This document shows, one piece after another, positions 23,541-36,040 of a stretch of DNA of 64,000 nt. The notes beneath the pieces are model-generated. The model had not been told where the DNA came from. It worked only from the letters and a program-made list of their open reading frames with translations, and did no database searches. Source of the DNA: Vespa crabro (taxonomy: Eukaryota > Arthropoda > Insecta > Hymenoptera > Vespidae); NCBI RefSeq assembly GCF_910589235.1, contig NC_060955.1, forward strand, positions 15,397,338-15,461,337, written 5' to 3'. The position numbers and the translations under genes were made by a program. The first letter of the stretch is position 1, and each line of letters starts with the position of its first letter.

Positions 23541-23639
23541 CTCGATAGCAACATGAAGTTTTGCATTGAAAATTATTTGTATCTTTTGAAAAGGTCGTTT
23601 AATTCTCTAACAAACTTTTTTATATAATTTTAAAATGTC

Positions 23640-23974
23640 ATGTTGGCTCTTCTCTTGATCCTTGGGGTTTTTGCTCTTAGTAAATATCAGTTTACAATAT
23701 AGTTTCATAATTTCAAATTTCTTTATTCTACTTATAAACAGCTGTTTCGCATAAATTACCAAAACCGGATTTCACTGAATCGAATGGTAATGATTCTTAC
23801 TCCAACAATGACTGCTACTCCAAAATCGAACAAATTCAATTAAAATAAGAATTACACGGTATTTTCTCCTTCAAACATCAATTACCTATATAATGGAATA
23901 CCTAATAATGGAATAATTGTTCATCAAATTACGAAAAAACATGCAAAAAACCAAATCCACATTCTTGTATTTAG
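23640..23974 (+). pseudogene. TIL inhibitor pseudogene with long exon 2 and stop at the P1 codon
   Basis: ATG at 23640 starts a 40-base signal exon (MLALLLILG) ending in phase 1 before GTAAAT. Exon 2 from 23752 reads about 35 codons of polar pro-region-like sequence (VSHKLPKPDF...) and then a stop near 23846. A cysteine-bearing TIL remnant follows (NCSSNYEKTC, then PNPHSCI) ending in TAG right before a perfect GTAAGT donor at 23975. In the intact genes that last codon is the P1 position. No exon 3 is recognisable downstream. It is the sister of the shorter copy at 11924. This lineage has no intact member in the window. Confidence 0.65.
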
Positions 23975-24490
23975 GTAAGTATGTAACATTTTTAACAATT
24001 CTTCATTCGATTAACACGTTGATTGGTATGTTAACTTCTATCTTATTTTAATTAATCTATTCTGTTTCACAAGTGATTACGAAATACGAATGTAAGTGAC
24101 TTCTTAAAAATAAATTAGATAAATGTATTGTACTTTAAAATTGTTGGAACAATTTTCCAAAATGTCTTCAAATATTCACTACAATCTGTTTATTTAGCTG
24201 TAGATAATGTCATTTGTTTAAATAATAAATTGTTTCAAACATAAATAGTAACAATCATCTACCTCTAATGACCTGTTCTCAAATTTATTATGCTTATTAA
24301 ATTACATTATCTTTACAAAAAAATATTCCCTCTCTTGATTTTCTAATTTTTTAATCTTTTTAGTAGATAAAATATGAGATTTGTAAAGTTTATAAAAAAT
24401 GTAAAAAAACAAACATGATAAGTTTTTATCTATATATATAGATAATATATAATATACATATAAATAAAATTATTAAATTATTAAATATTT

Positions 24491-24562
<72 letters not shown>
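24491..24562. repeat. (TCTA)n-(AT)n compound microsatellite
   Basis: TCTA tetranucleotide run (24493-24526) leading into an AT run. It lies 90-160 bases before the signal exon of the pseudogene at 24653. Confidence 0.95.
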
Positions 24563-24565
<3 letters not shown>

Positions 24566-24652
24566 TAAAAATTATTTGCGAATATAAAGGCTAGCACATA
24601 AGTAACGTTCTAATTAATCTCACTTTAAAATTTTGAGTATTTCTAAATTACC

Positions 24653-25055
24653 ATGCCTCATGTTACAACGATTCTTTTTGTCCTAGCTCTTTACATCGCA
24701 AGTAAATTCTAAAATATATGAATGAATGATAAAAATTGATAATTACACAATAATCCTTATAATACAGCTGTCATCTGCACACCTATTTGCAGACCAAATG
24801 CGATTTTTTCAACTGTGCGAGTGTTTGGCCTTAAATTTGTAAAAATTATCATAATCTACCAAAATTTTGTGCTGCTGTAAGTCAATTTTACTGAATGTAT
24901 CTTCGTCAACATTTTTGAAATTGATTTAATTATTTTTTGTAACTAACTTATTAATTTGATTATTTTCATTTTAGGCCTGTGTAAAACGGTGTAGATGCAT
25001 AAACGGACATATATTCAACAATAAAAGAGAATATATCTTATCTAATGAATGTTAA
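24653..25055 (+). pseudogene. Three-exon TIL inhibitor pseudogene, best-preserved gene-2-type copy
   Basis: Exons 24653-24701, 24768-24876 and 24975-25055 keep all splice sites and the same exon lengths as gene 2, except that exon 2 is 109 bases, not 110. The missing base shifts the frame inside the core, and even in the original frame a TAA interrupts it at the segment matching PLTC of gene 2. One exon-3 cysteine is replaced by Tyr. A TATA-like GAATATAAA lies upstream at about 24580. It could still be transcribed but cannot give a normal inhibitor. Confidence 0.85.
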
Positions 25056-25258
25056 TCTCTCGTGATGGTAAAAAATATATACGTAAAGTTCTGTAAACAT
25101 TTCTAATTTAACCGGATCGGAAAACCCGCATATATGCTTCAATGATAAAATATGATAATATTATATTTCATGAGTTGTTTCTTTCTTCTACCTGACGTTA
25201 ACTTTAAGATTTGTTACAATATTTATACTTTATCGATTAATCCAATTTGTCTTATTTA

Positions 25259-25262
<4 letters not shown>

Positions 25263-25336
<74 letters not shown>
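25263..25336. repeat. (AT)n microsatellite
   Basis: Perfect AT run of about 74 bases. Confidence 0.95.
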
Positions 25337-25338
<2 letters not shown>

Positions 25339-25580
25339 GAACGAAAAAAAAAGATAGAGATAGCTGCTTTTGGAGGAGAACTTGAAATAATGAGAAAGAG
25401 AGAGAGAAAGCAGAAAAGGTGGGAAGGAAAGAGAAGAAGAAGAAAGAGAAGAAGGGAAAGAGACAACTTCTTTACTTTTAAAAAGTCATCGTCGTAGACG
25501 AAGTGGACGGCCATTTATCGTCTAACTGCTGCGAGAACTCCTCCAATCTTCTTTCTTCGCGATTTCCTTACCCACCAGCA

Positions 25581-25685
<105 letters not shown>

Positions 25686-25899
25686 CAATAAATATATATA
25701 TTATATATATTATACATTATACATATATTGATTATATTAAATATATATATATATATAATCAATAATTAGTATTGCACATTGTAACAATGCATTTTTTATT
25801 TTCAATGATTCACATTTCTTTTGTATAATTTACTATCTTATATTATAATGTATTTACTTAAATGTATTTACTATTTTCTAATTTCTTAATTTCTTTATA

Positions 25900-26924
25900 T
25901 AGCGCAAAGGTAAGGGAATATGAACATAAATCTGCTACTCCTAATCTTTGTCTAGATAATCCAATTTCATTACATGTTCTTTTCTTTCTTTTCGATTATT
26001 ACCGTCAAGACTATCTGATTTAGACGAAAAAATTATTTAAAGTTTTTGTCAAAAATGCCTGTGAAACGGGACCCGCCCTTGAGAATTCAATGAGAGAGAA
26101 AAAAGGACGACACATGTATCCTCATAGGGTAATTAATTCCAAGTTAGACCATGTAATCAAGGTTAGCATTCACTGGTTAAGGATATTTCAGAGTGAGCGA
26201 AATATCCTTAAGATGAAACTCAGTTAGTGGTCATGAGATAAATGAAATTGAATAAATTTTATATAAATAATATAGTAATTCAAATACAGGAAATGAAGAG
26301 CTAATTTTTGTTGAATATTCTCTGCATTGTAGAACAATAAGATCAGCTATTCATCGAAAGAAGGTCAGGGACACCTGTGTGAAGAACTAAGAATGAATAA
26401 AGCAAAGCAAATTCCAAAAATCAAGATTCCAGGTGTTAAACTGCTTTCCCAAAAGATTATGGTTTCTTTCAGTATCGCTAATTCCTCATAGGTTTTTAAA
26501 CCATAATTTTTCCATAATTTTTTTAGAGCTCTGTACGAGCCACTTTGAATAAATAATTGATCCAGTAATTAGTTAGAGAATAGTGCATGAATGATCTAAT
26601 CAAAAGTACTCACCAGAACCAAACGTGAAGAATAAAATCCAATTAAAAAAATAAGAGGAGAATTATAGAAACTTTTAGAAGAGAGAGTAATGTTACGAAA
26701 TTTAGCATCATTTAATACATTAATTGAAGAAACAAAGGAAGCAGCATTTAGAAATAGAAAAGCATAATATCTATGTATTTGAAAAGAAAAACAGAGTCTC
26801 TGACGAATATCGGATGACCTTAGATATACGATCATTAACCTCAAAATAAATCGTTAGTTTTATTAAAATCTTTAAGTTCTGATTATGCGATTAAATATCT
26901 GCTTTCATGAGCGCATTGCTCGCA
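25900..26924. other. Spacer with a perfect hairpin; no gene supported
   Basis: TTAAGGATATTTC (26177-26189) and GAAATATCCTTAA (26199-26211) form a perfect 13-base stem with a 9-base loop. The open frame at 26596-26844 (minus) and the plus-strand stretch near 26400-26560 look like decayed coding DNA, but I cannot assign them to a family. Confidence 0.45.
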
Positions 26925-27120
26925 ACAATATATTGAATAATAGGAAAGAATGTATTTTACTAAGTAATTGTCAATGTCTTATAATAGTGAAAAACGTATA
27001 CAAAAAAGGGTTTGATAGAAATATCTGATCCACTCAGATTGAAGGATCTGCAAATTTGTTTTAATAATATAAATTATATTTATAGTATATTTCTTGACTC
27101 GTTTCTATCTCATATCTAAT
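26925..27120 (+). pseudogene. Lone TIL exon-3 relic with 3' tail, gene-2 type
   Basis: Codons resembling NNRKECILLSN match the last part of exon 3 in the gene-2-type copies. They are followed by the shared tail (GATTGAAGGA..., then ATAGTATATTTCTTGA). No exons 1 or 2 are found within the preceding kilobase. The terminal stop codon is lost. Confidence 0.65.
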
Positions 27121-29273
27121 ATTATATATTGTAAAGCAATAAACTATGAATTATGAAAAAATTATAAACAAATTATTCTCAAGTAATAGAAAATAACGTT
27201 TTTAAATAATCTATATCAAATACTTACTATTTTAATTCAAATACTTTGTTATTACATCTAGACGCAAATCTATTTTTATTTTGTATTTCTCAATAAAGGA
27301 TACATATCAGTATGTTTGTGTATTCTGTCATATTTCGCTACATAAAGAAAACTGTTTTGAACGATATCATTTACTATTGCATTATTAGTTAAAAAATATT
27401 GTGTATATTATATAGGAGATATTATAAATATAAATTATTAATTTTTTCATTTATAATATTAAAACATGTTATTATGCGATGATACTAATAAATTCAAACT
27501 GCTGATAGTATGATTTCATAGTGATGACATTCAATTCCGACAACTTTAAACGTTATTGACAACGAATTTTAGTGATGTAAAGTGTACTGCGTGAAATTAT
27601 TTAAATTATCTTATGGCAAGAGGAATATAAGATAAAAATTAAACGATCTTATATATCCATCATTCGAAGAATTTTATTTATATTTAATATTTCAATGAAA
27701 ATATAAAAATCTCGTTCGATGCAAAATTAAACTTTTCGGCACGTCGTAACAGATCATTTGCATGTTTCGATTTTTTAAACGCATCATTAATTTTTCCGAA
27801 TTGGCCTCAACACTATATGTCCCGATAAAAAACCAATTCGGCGGATAGTCAAAACACCCACAACGTGTGAACGATCCATAAAATCAATAAAAACGCTTAT
27901 TACACGTATTGTCATTGTTATAAACGCTTATTGTCACGTATTTAAACAAAAAAATGATTAAAACCAAAGATAAAAAAGAAATCGAAAAAGTGATGTTTTT
28001 TCATATAAATCCCGCATTGTAATGCAAACATTTTGAGACGAAGAATCATAACGATTTGTATAATCATATTTTTGATTTTTAACTCGACATTAGATAAAAA
28101 AATACATAATACATTCTTGGAAATATTTTCTGGGTTATTTGTTTAACTGATTTTATTTTTTTACGTAACGTCATTTTACTAAGGAACTCGCTCGTCGTAT
28201 TAACAATCCGATGTTAAAGTGCATGGCCTAAACATCGTATCGCTAATTAGTTGGTGAACCCACTGTATAAAGTAGAGCGTAGCGACATGAGATAACAAAA
28301 TTATCTCGTGTTGACTTTGAAGAACTTTGGATTATAAAGACGTTTCTTCTTTGATGCTTGCTTCTTCGTAAATGAGAAAGATAAAGTTGATAAATAAAGC
28401 GGATTAATCTTCCTCAATATCAAATAACCGTTCGATTTATAATAATAATTTCTTTTTTACAAAAGTTGACGAAAGATTGTCGGATATCGATTAAAATTAT
28501 CGATATTAAAAAAGACAGACGACATATTTGAAAAGATCATATTTTTTGTTTGAACAGTTACATGATAAAAACTATAGATAATTATAATAGGTAATCAAAA
28601 ATATTAAAATAATAAATACAAAATATTAAAATAATAGGTAAATCTTATAATTTTTAAATGTTTCTCAAATAAAAATTTCAAATATTATAAATTAATATTT
28701 TTCCATTTACAAATCTTAGTAACTGTAAAAATATAGTAAAAATATATGCTTATATATGCTTCTTCTCAAAATTTCTTTAATTTTCTTAAAATTTCAAATC
28801 AAGTACGTCTCATAATGTACGCAGCGAGCAAGCAAAAACTACTCAATAAATCAAAAATCTTCCAGTCTAAATGTTCTTCTGTAAACAAGAATAACGGAGA
28901 TAAATATGACGGATTCTACGAGTTTCGCTTCATTACTATCGCCATAAATCTATTACTAGATAGCCAATTAATTATCTATTTGTAAAATCGCAAAATTTAT
29001 GTTATGACTAATCGAGATAAAATAATGTATATTTATTATGTATACCTGATCACACCTGAAGATACATTTGTGACACATTCTTAGATAAAGAAACGATTCG
29101 TATTCTACATATAAAACTAGAATTAAATCAATTATATGATTCACTAATGTAAATCAAGCATGTATTTATAATAAAAAAGAATATGTTTTATATTTAAGAT
29201 ATTTTCTTTTATTAAATAAAAGTGGCTTAATCTAGACTTCCGTGAATGATGTAATATACAATAAACTTTGTGA
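27121..29273. other. AT-rich spacer, no gene seen
   Basis: Very AT-rich, with a short direct duplication near 27885-27950 (AAACGCTTATT...ACGTATT twice). The open frame at 28746-28985 has no recognisable features. Confidence 0.5.
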
Positions 29274-29279
29274 TTTATT
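29274..29279 (-). terminator. Candidate poly(A) signal of TIL gene 4
   Basis: AATAAA on the minus strand about 105 bases past the gene 4 stop. Chosen by position only; another lies near 29208. Confidence 0.35.
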
Positions 29280-29384
29280 TAGAGGATATCACTAAAAAAT
29301 AAATACAGAGATTCCTCATTAAGTCTTTAAGAAAATATCTTCACATCTTTCTTAAAGTTATAATAAAATTTTTCCATTTCAGTT

Positions 29385-30255
29385 CTAACTACAATCTTTG
29401 GTCAAAACACAATTTCCGTCATCACTTTCAACGAATCCTTCTTTGCATCGGCATCCAACAGTACATTTCTGTGGAAAAAAGAATAGAAATAAAAAATTAG
29501 CTTCGAAAAAAGTCGCAGACAAATTAGAATCTTATACGGAATGAATCAACAGCAATGAAACATAAAGTTTCTTCTTCAAATTTTTCATATAAATTTGAAG
29601 ATACAAAAAAAGTTGATCTAACAATAATTATTTAGTATTAAAAGAAAAATACGAGAAGAATAAATAAGACCCAAAACTGTAATAAACAGATGAACTTGTT
29701 TTATTGTCACCTGCATAAATATATTGCAAAGGAATACTGATCTTAATAATTTCAAAAAAAGGAACGATAATGACCTTGATAATTTTAAAAATAATGGCTT
29801 TAAAAGAAAAGATATTATTTTTAGAATACCTGCATTGTTGAATCTTCAAATTCAAAAGAGATGAAAGGATACATTCGTATTCTGTTTCTCGTATCTCGTT
29901 CTTTACACAACGTGTTTAAAATAAACGAGGAAGAAAAGCAACACTCACCAAAACGCAGACATCTGGAGAAGGATTTTTGCAGCTTGGCTGGCAGACGGAT
30001 CCGCAGGTGTCAAATATTTGGTTAGGACCGCACGCGGATCCCTGGGGAAAAGCGGCTAAACAGAACAACAGAAGTGACAGGTCGTTTCGCGAGTCCTCTC
30101 GTTAAAATATACATACAACAGTATATCTTTGGACACGCTTCGTCTCTATTTTTCACTCAATTATATTAAAAATACTGACTAAAACAATAGAAAAACTTAC
30201 AAGTGCAGTAGATTATAGCGATAAAAAGAGCCAAAATTATCAGTTTCTGCGACAT
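29385..30255 (-). CDS. TIL-domain chymotrypsin inhibitor-like protein (gene 4)
   Basis: Predicted secreted inhibitor of 81 residues. Minus-strand exons are 30255-30201, 30055-29949 and 29468-29385, with GT-AG borders in phase 1 and phase 0. The signal peptide covers about residues 1-18 (MSQKLIILALFIAIIYC). The mature chain starts with a short SAFPQGSA stretch and then a canonical ten-cysteine TIL domain (27, 36, 40, 44, 52, 56, 60, 62, 74, 80) with TCGSVC and GCRCKEGF. The predicted reactive bond is Leu54-Lys55, again split by intron 2, pointing to chymotrypsin or elastase-like proteases. It is the closest relative of gene 1 in the mature domain but lies on the other strand at the far edge of the cluster and has no decayed copies nearby. 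TATA box and initiator are well placed. Family firm, target inferred. Confidence 0.92.
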
Positions 30256-30321
30256 TTTGAAAATCGAACGGAGCGTCTTCTTTTTTCACTTGTCACTGAA
30301 TCGTTAGCGATATTTTCTGAT

Positions 30322-30352
30322 ACTGATAACGCTCGAACAGGCTGCTTATATA
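30322..30352 (-). promoter_or_regulatory. TATA box and initiator of TIL gene 4
   Basis: On the minus strand TATATAAG (30352-30345) is followed by a TCAGT initiator (30326-30322), with the A 28 bases below the TATA start. The ATG is at 30255, giving a leader of about 70 bases. The arrangement mirrors gene 1. Confidence 0.75.
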
Positions 30353-30408
30353 GTAATAATTCATCGGCATATCGCGATTCCCCCTTTTTTATTATAATTT
30401 TCTATCAT

Positions 30409-30480
30409 TAACACTAGAATTACTAACAGTTGTTATCTACCTATTTCTACCAAACCGATCATTTTGACCGGTCTGATATT
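30409..30480. mobile_element. Possible one-ended piggyBac-like remnant
   Basis: TTAACACTAGAATTAC at about 30409 starts with TTAA and resembles a transposon end. It is followed by a small palindrome (ACCGATCATTTTGACCGGT). I found no matching inverted end within the next kilobase, so the element is partial or the call is wrong. Confidence 0.3.
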
Positions 30481-33400
30481 TAGTTGGCAAAATACAAAAT
30501 TCAAAGAAAAGTTTTAAAGAAAATAAAATATATTTTATTCTAATATTGCAAGTACATGATATATACATCTATTTACATAAAAGGTAGTACTATAATTTGT
30601 TTTTTATTTAGGTTTAGTTATTATTTGGATCACCATCATTATCTATACTGAATCTTGGAAAGCATATTTGTTTTTTTTTTTTTATTTCATTCGAAAGCAT
30701 TTTTCCCGAAATCCATCTTTTACGTCGATTGTCTCAAATAATATGTAAAAAAATTACTAAATGCATAACAAACACTTAAATCGTAACATCAGTTTTTTTT
30801 ATTATTACTGAATATAAATAATATCTAATAATAAATATATAAAATAACTGATAAGAGTGTGATAGATAAATTAAAAATATATAAGTTTCATTTTATTTCA
30901 TGCATGTTATAAATATTTTAAAAAAGCCAATCAGATTAATGTAATTTTAATAGCGAAGCATATTCTTAAAATAATACAGATACGAGAATTAATAATAGAA
31001 CTGAAGAAAATAATTGTCTCTATTATATGGAATAGCCTGTGGATAACCAACGTGTCACGTTCGAACCCTTTTGAAATCCCGTTCGATTAAGGCATCGAAG
31101 CCAAAACCGGATTAAACGCATGGCCAAACATCTTTATTAATTAAGGATACGGTTAATAACTCGGCGGAATCATACCCTCGTTATGACGACGATCCCCATT
31201 CGCAAAAGAGGGACTTCAAAAAACGGAACCCTATTTTAAAGCGATTTGTCACCGACAGAATTTAACAGGACATTAAAAGACTTGCCGTGCATGAGCTCAT
31301 CAAAAATAAATTTAATACGATTAGCGATGATAATTAGTAATCTAAGGAAAATAACTAATGAGATCAACTAAATAATCATAACAAAGACTTTATCAATAAC
31401 AATGAATTTTTCAATAATAATAAATAGACGATCATTACAACGTATAATATTTTACGAGATAAATAGATTAAAAAAATCGACTGAATAAAAATAAATTATC
31501 TTGTAAATGTTATTATATGGATATTAAATTTCTATTTTTCCTTATTCTCAATAAATCGTTCTTTCAAAGGAAGCAACCTATCACTCCTACCCTCTTTTCA
31601 AGTTGGAATAATTTTTACATAAATAAGGTACTTTCGAATGATTCGTTCTTGTTTCTGAGATTGCAGAAACGTTGAACCGCATAAAAGAATATCGCATAAA
31701 AGAATGAAAAAAAGAAAAAGAAAAGGCTCGAGCTTTTATATTCGATTCGAAGAAAATAACTTGAGGGAAGGTAGAATATCATCCAAATAAACAGACATAG
31801 CAATGATACGAGCGAATATATCGAGTTGTTGACCCTATCGACAAGCTGTTGCATCGCTATTTTCCAGAATTCGCAAGTATTACAGTTTGCAATAAGACAG
31901 AGAAAAAAAGGGAAACAGATAAAATATAAAGAGCAAATAAAAATAGTTAACATATTCCTTTTAATGGTAAAAAGTACACGAAATAATTTAATTTAATGAG
32001 AGACATCGTTTTGAGAATGCAGAATGCAACTCATGCGAAAGAAAAGTACTTCTCCTTAATGGAATTCATGAATCTTCGCAAATTAGAAAAAACTTATCGA
32101 CCAAGAATCGATGATTAAACCTTGATCGTCTATTTCAATAAGAAAACAAAACAGTACTAATAGTCTCTCAAAAGATTAAGATCGATTGAGATCATTAAAA
32201 AATATTTTATTTAATCGAATAAAAACAAAATAAACGGCGAAATTTTTTTGTAGAGGTCTACCGCTTTTAAGAAGCCGTTTTAAAGTATGCGGAACGAGTG
32301 AAGGAAATGAGAATAATTATACGTTTCTAACAACTATGTTAGATTATTTGGATGAGAGTCATACGATAAGAACTTCAGGAGAGTGAAGTTATTATGCACG
32401 CGGAGAGAGAAGAACGTTATATCCTCCCGGTTTAATTACTCGATGCTTCCGTTTTAATCGTCCGTCGTTTGGACGCGTAAAGCGTAGGAAATAATTATAA
32501 CAGCCCCTTCAAAGACGCAACCCATCGAGCGTACTCGCGGAACATTCGAGCAGTCTGCAGGTGCAGATCTGAAAGCGCCTCAAGGACGCGACACAATGTC
32601 GACTCCTCTCTTCGTTCTCTCATGCATTTTCCTAAATTTTCGTCTTCGTCTTCAACGGAGACAGAGAAAGTATTTACCAAACCTACGGAATTCGCATTTA
32701 CTTTTCTAATGATAAATTCTCTCAATTTAATTTCTAATTAATATAGGTGTAATTTGACAATATGATTCATTCCAGATCTTTCAACGAGAAATTCTTAAGA
32801 AAGATTAAGGAAATAAGGAAAATTGATTTCGAATGTTCTTTAATTCTCAGCTAATGAAATTATCTCAAGGAACTATCACATTAAAATTTGATCATATCGC
32901 ATATATTATTCATATGTGATATATCTTCGCTATATATCAGCGAAAGTAATGAGATAAACATAATTTCTATAACAATGCTTTTCGTTTCCTTAAAACATAA
33001 TTATTCGAGAATCCTATTGCGTTGAACTCTAAGAAAACCTCGATGGTCGAGCGATATTCCGATTTATCGTCCAAAACGTTTTCAGAAACTTACGACACTT
33101 ACGAGAGTTTCCTTTTTCCATTAGGTAGATTGAAAAACTCTACACAAGAACTTCCGAGGTGTCGAACACCGACGATAAAACGTTTTAGTATTATTTCATG
33201 GAAAATCATGAAGTAAATAAAATGTAGAGGATTAAAACAAACTCTTCTGCTTAATGAGAGATTTAAAAAGAAGAAAAATAAAAGGAAGAAGAAGACAAAG
33301 AGTTATTCCAAGCATTATCTGTCGTTTCGCTCAAGAGAAGAAAAAGGGTTGAAGATCCCGAGTCGCATACATCCTCGTGAATCGTAAAAAGGGCTGTACT

Positions 33401-36040
33401 GCTCGACAAAGTCCACCTGCGATACGATGAACACGGTGATAAAATTTCAGGGAGCGGCTGTTTACGGTTACCAAGGAAACCTGCCAACCGGTAGCCATAT
33501 GCGCGCGTGCGACGCGTTACGAGGGCGTTCGACCGAGTACAACGATTCTTCTCTTTACCTCGCAACCCTTTACGATAGGGGATGATCAACGTATCAACTT
33601 ATATAAGCAGTTAAGTATATTTTGGCGATAAGATAAAATAAAACTTAAAAAATTCAAATATATCAATGTTCGAAATTGCATGACGTTACAAAGAATTAAA
33701 TGAGCAAAGTAATCTGAATATGTGAATAAATTTAAAAAAAAAATCGATGAAATGAATGAAATTTTTGTTTAACAAACAATTTCTAAAATAGTATGATGCT
33801 TTTTCGAGTTACTATAATCTTCGCAGCAATCTCGAACAATCCATTTGTTACGTACACTCGTATACGAACGTACTGGCACGTATGTATCCTTGAACTGATT
33901 CGAGGTTCGCGAACCTGCTGTTTTCTCACGACTACGTCCACGCAAATCGAACCTAAGCAAGATTAACCGACGACATTTTCCACGGAGAATCGACTTAAAC
34001 AAAGCTATTTCTATCGTGACCTATCGACTTTGAATATAAAGATCGAATGAGATACATTTAATAAAAATAAAGATAAATGAGATACATACAATTATCTTGA
34101 TCTTATCAATTTTTTTTTTCATAAATGTATATAACATGGAATATAATAAAATTAATTCTAATTTAAATATAGTTATCTAATATGTTGCATAGCTTTTATT
34201 TCACAAAGTTATAACTTTTAAAAATCATATTATTTACAATTCATATGACGTACATAGATAAATAATAAGCTCGACGAAAATTAACTTGTTAACCGGTAAA
34301 AATAAATTAACTCATCACAATAACTTAATTTAACTTGTTATAAAAAAAGAAATAAATTATTACATTCTCATAGCTATTAAAAATGTTATCTATACTTCCT
34401 GATTCTTCTTTTTACGATTGATAATTAAGCTCCTTATCTTCATTAAAGTATTATTTTATTTTTAATTTAATAAAATAAATTTCATACAACTACATTTACC
34501 TATCAAAAATCTTCTTAACTAAAAGATTAAGAACAATTGCCCGTAGGTAGACTTTATCATCGGAAAAGAGTTCCATGCTAAAGAAGGAAGTCAAAGATGG
34601 ATCTTGGTGGACTCGATTCGCTTCGCAGCACCATTATCGCAGCCTTTCACTGAAATCGTTCAAAGCAGTAAGAGGATCGTCGAAAGAACACGACGACCGT
34701 CTCTCCGTCATCCAGAATGGAGTCCAAGGACTCTACTTCGATGCCCGATTGTGCAACAGCTATCTTTTTACCGAGTCGGTCAACGATCCGTCCATCGCAC
34801 TTTGTCCCATTGCAACTCGAACTCGCATCAGAAATAGAAGAACGAACTCGATCTTCTCGAATTCGCGTTGTACACCTTTCTACCGTTGCACGATTTGCAG
34901 CTGCTGTGGTTTCCGGGCACGAAGCGACCAGTTGGCCCAAGCGTTGCCAAATTGTTCCTTTCCTTTGTTCTTTCTCCGACTATACGTATTACGAATGTTC
35001 TATTTTTCTTTTTCATAAAAAACAAACGTTGAATAACGATGAACAAGAGAAAACAACACAAGAGTGTCATTATTATGATAGAATTCATTCGAATTTGTAA
35101 ACGATCGACTTACCTTTGCTCGCCCCGTTGGAAAATGCGCTTCCTCTTTTTTCTTTTTTTTTTTTCTTGTCCACATAGACTGGACTCCCCTCCAGCGAAG
35201 AACTGGTGTATGCCGGTGAGTCTCTGTCACTCGATAAAACGACGAATCCGCGAAGGTTAGAGGCAAAATCATCCCTCGTTAATGCCAGGGTAATGACTGG
35301 GGTGGTAACGTTTTTGAGAACCCTCGATGAGCCACGTTTTATGCTCCCCCTTCCACTTTCCTTTCCTCCCGCCTTTTTGCATGTTTCGCGACCCTCGATC
35401 ACGGCCAGCGGGGATGCTCCGATTCATCGTTCCGGTTCTCTCCCTAACGGAGAAGGGCCAGAAAATAAAATCACCCGCCAAAATTCGGCGCAATTTGCAT
35501 GCGTACTTTTTGGTGAAAACTTTTTTTTCAATCTCATCCGGAACACTCGGTATCGGTTGGTTCGCACGATCTCCATAAAATGGGGTCTCGAGCTTACGAG
35601 CTAAAATACGTTCGCTTTGATACAAAATTTCATCTAATACATGTAAAATTGTGTGAAAAGACATTATAGTTTGTTCTAAAATGTTTTAAGGGAACAGGAA
35701 GCTAATCGTAAATAAGAATATTACCAGATCCTATTGAGCCGAATACGAGGGAGAGAAGAAGAAAAGATCCTGTTCACATTAGATACGTCTAAGTCCCTCA
35801 CAGGCTCGAGTATTTCGTTCAAAAGGATAAGGATACACGAAGCAGGTGCCACGAAATGAGTTCCGTCGACGTATCGCGTTTGATTGACGTCCTCCGGACG
35901 AAGGTATTAATCGTGAAAAAAAACCGGCTAATAGATTGTGCCCAACGACGAGGGAGGATCTGTCCTTCGCAGCGAAAGAGCTTCGCGAAAGAAACTTTGA
36001 GGAAGGGTAGATGCTAGTCAACGATAAGACGATACGGGTA
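30481..36040. other. Right flank, part 1: no supported gene; GC-richer islets
   Basis: AT-rich DNA with GC-richer islets near 31020-31300, 32380-32700, 33260-33590 and 34570-35620. The islets carry open frames on both strands. None shows a recognisable domain, and opposite frames are equally open, so I do not call a gene. They may be regulatory DNA or exons of an unrecognised gene. Confidence 0.5.
34570..35010. other. GC-richer islet with long open frames on both strands
   Basis: About 440 bases of markedly higher GC and CpG content. The plus strand holds a 147-residue frame (34575-35018) and the minus strand a 97-residue frame (34940-34647). Neither has domain motifs I know. The minus frame starts MGQLVASCPETT and ends shortly before an AG that could be a splice acceptor. 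It could be a promoter, an enhancer or an exon. Confidence 0.35.

Noticed and set aside
24653..25055. Fifth intact TIL gene
   Set aside because: All splice sites look good, but exon 2 has lost one base, an in-frame TAA interrupts the core, and one essential cysteine is replaced.
33263..33589. Possible coding exon in the GC-richer patch (108-residue minus frame; plus frame after an ATTTCAG)
   Set aside because: Both strands are open over the same bases, and neither product shows a known domain or joins to a neighbour.
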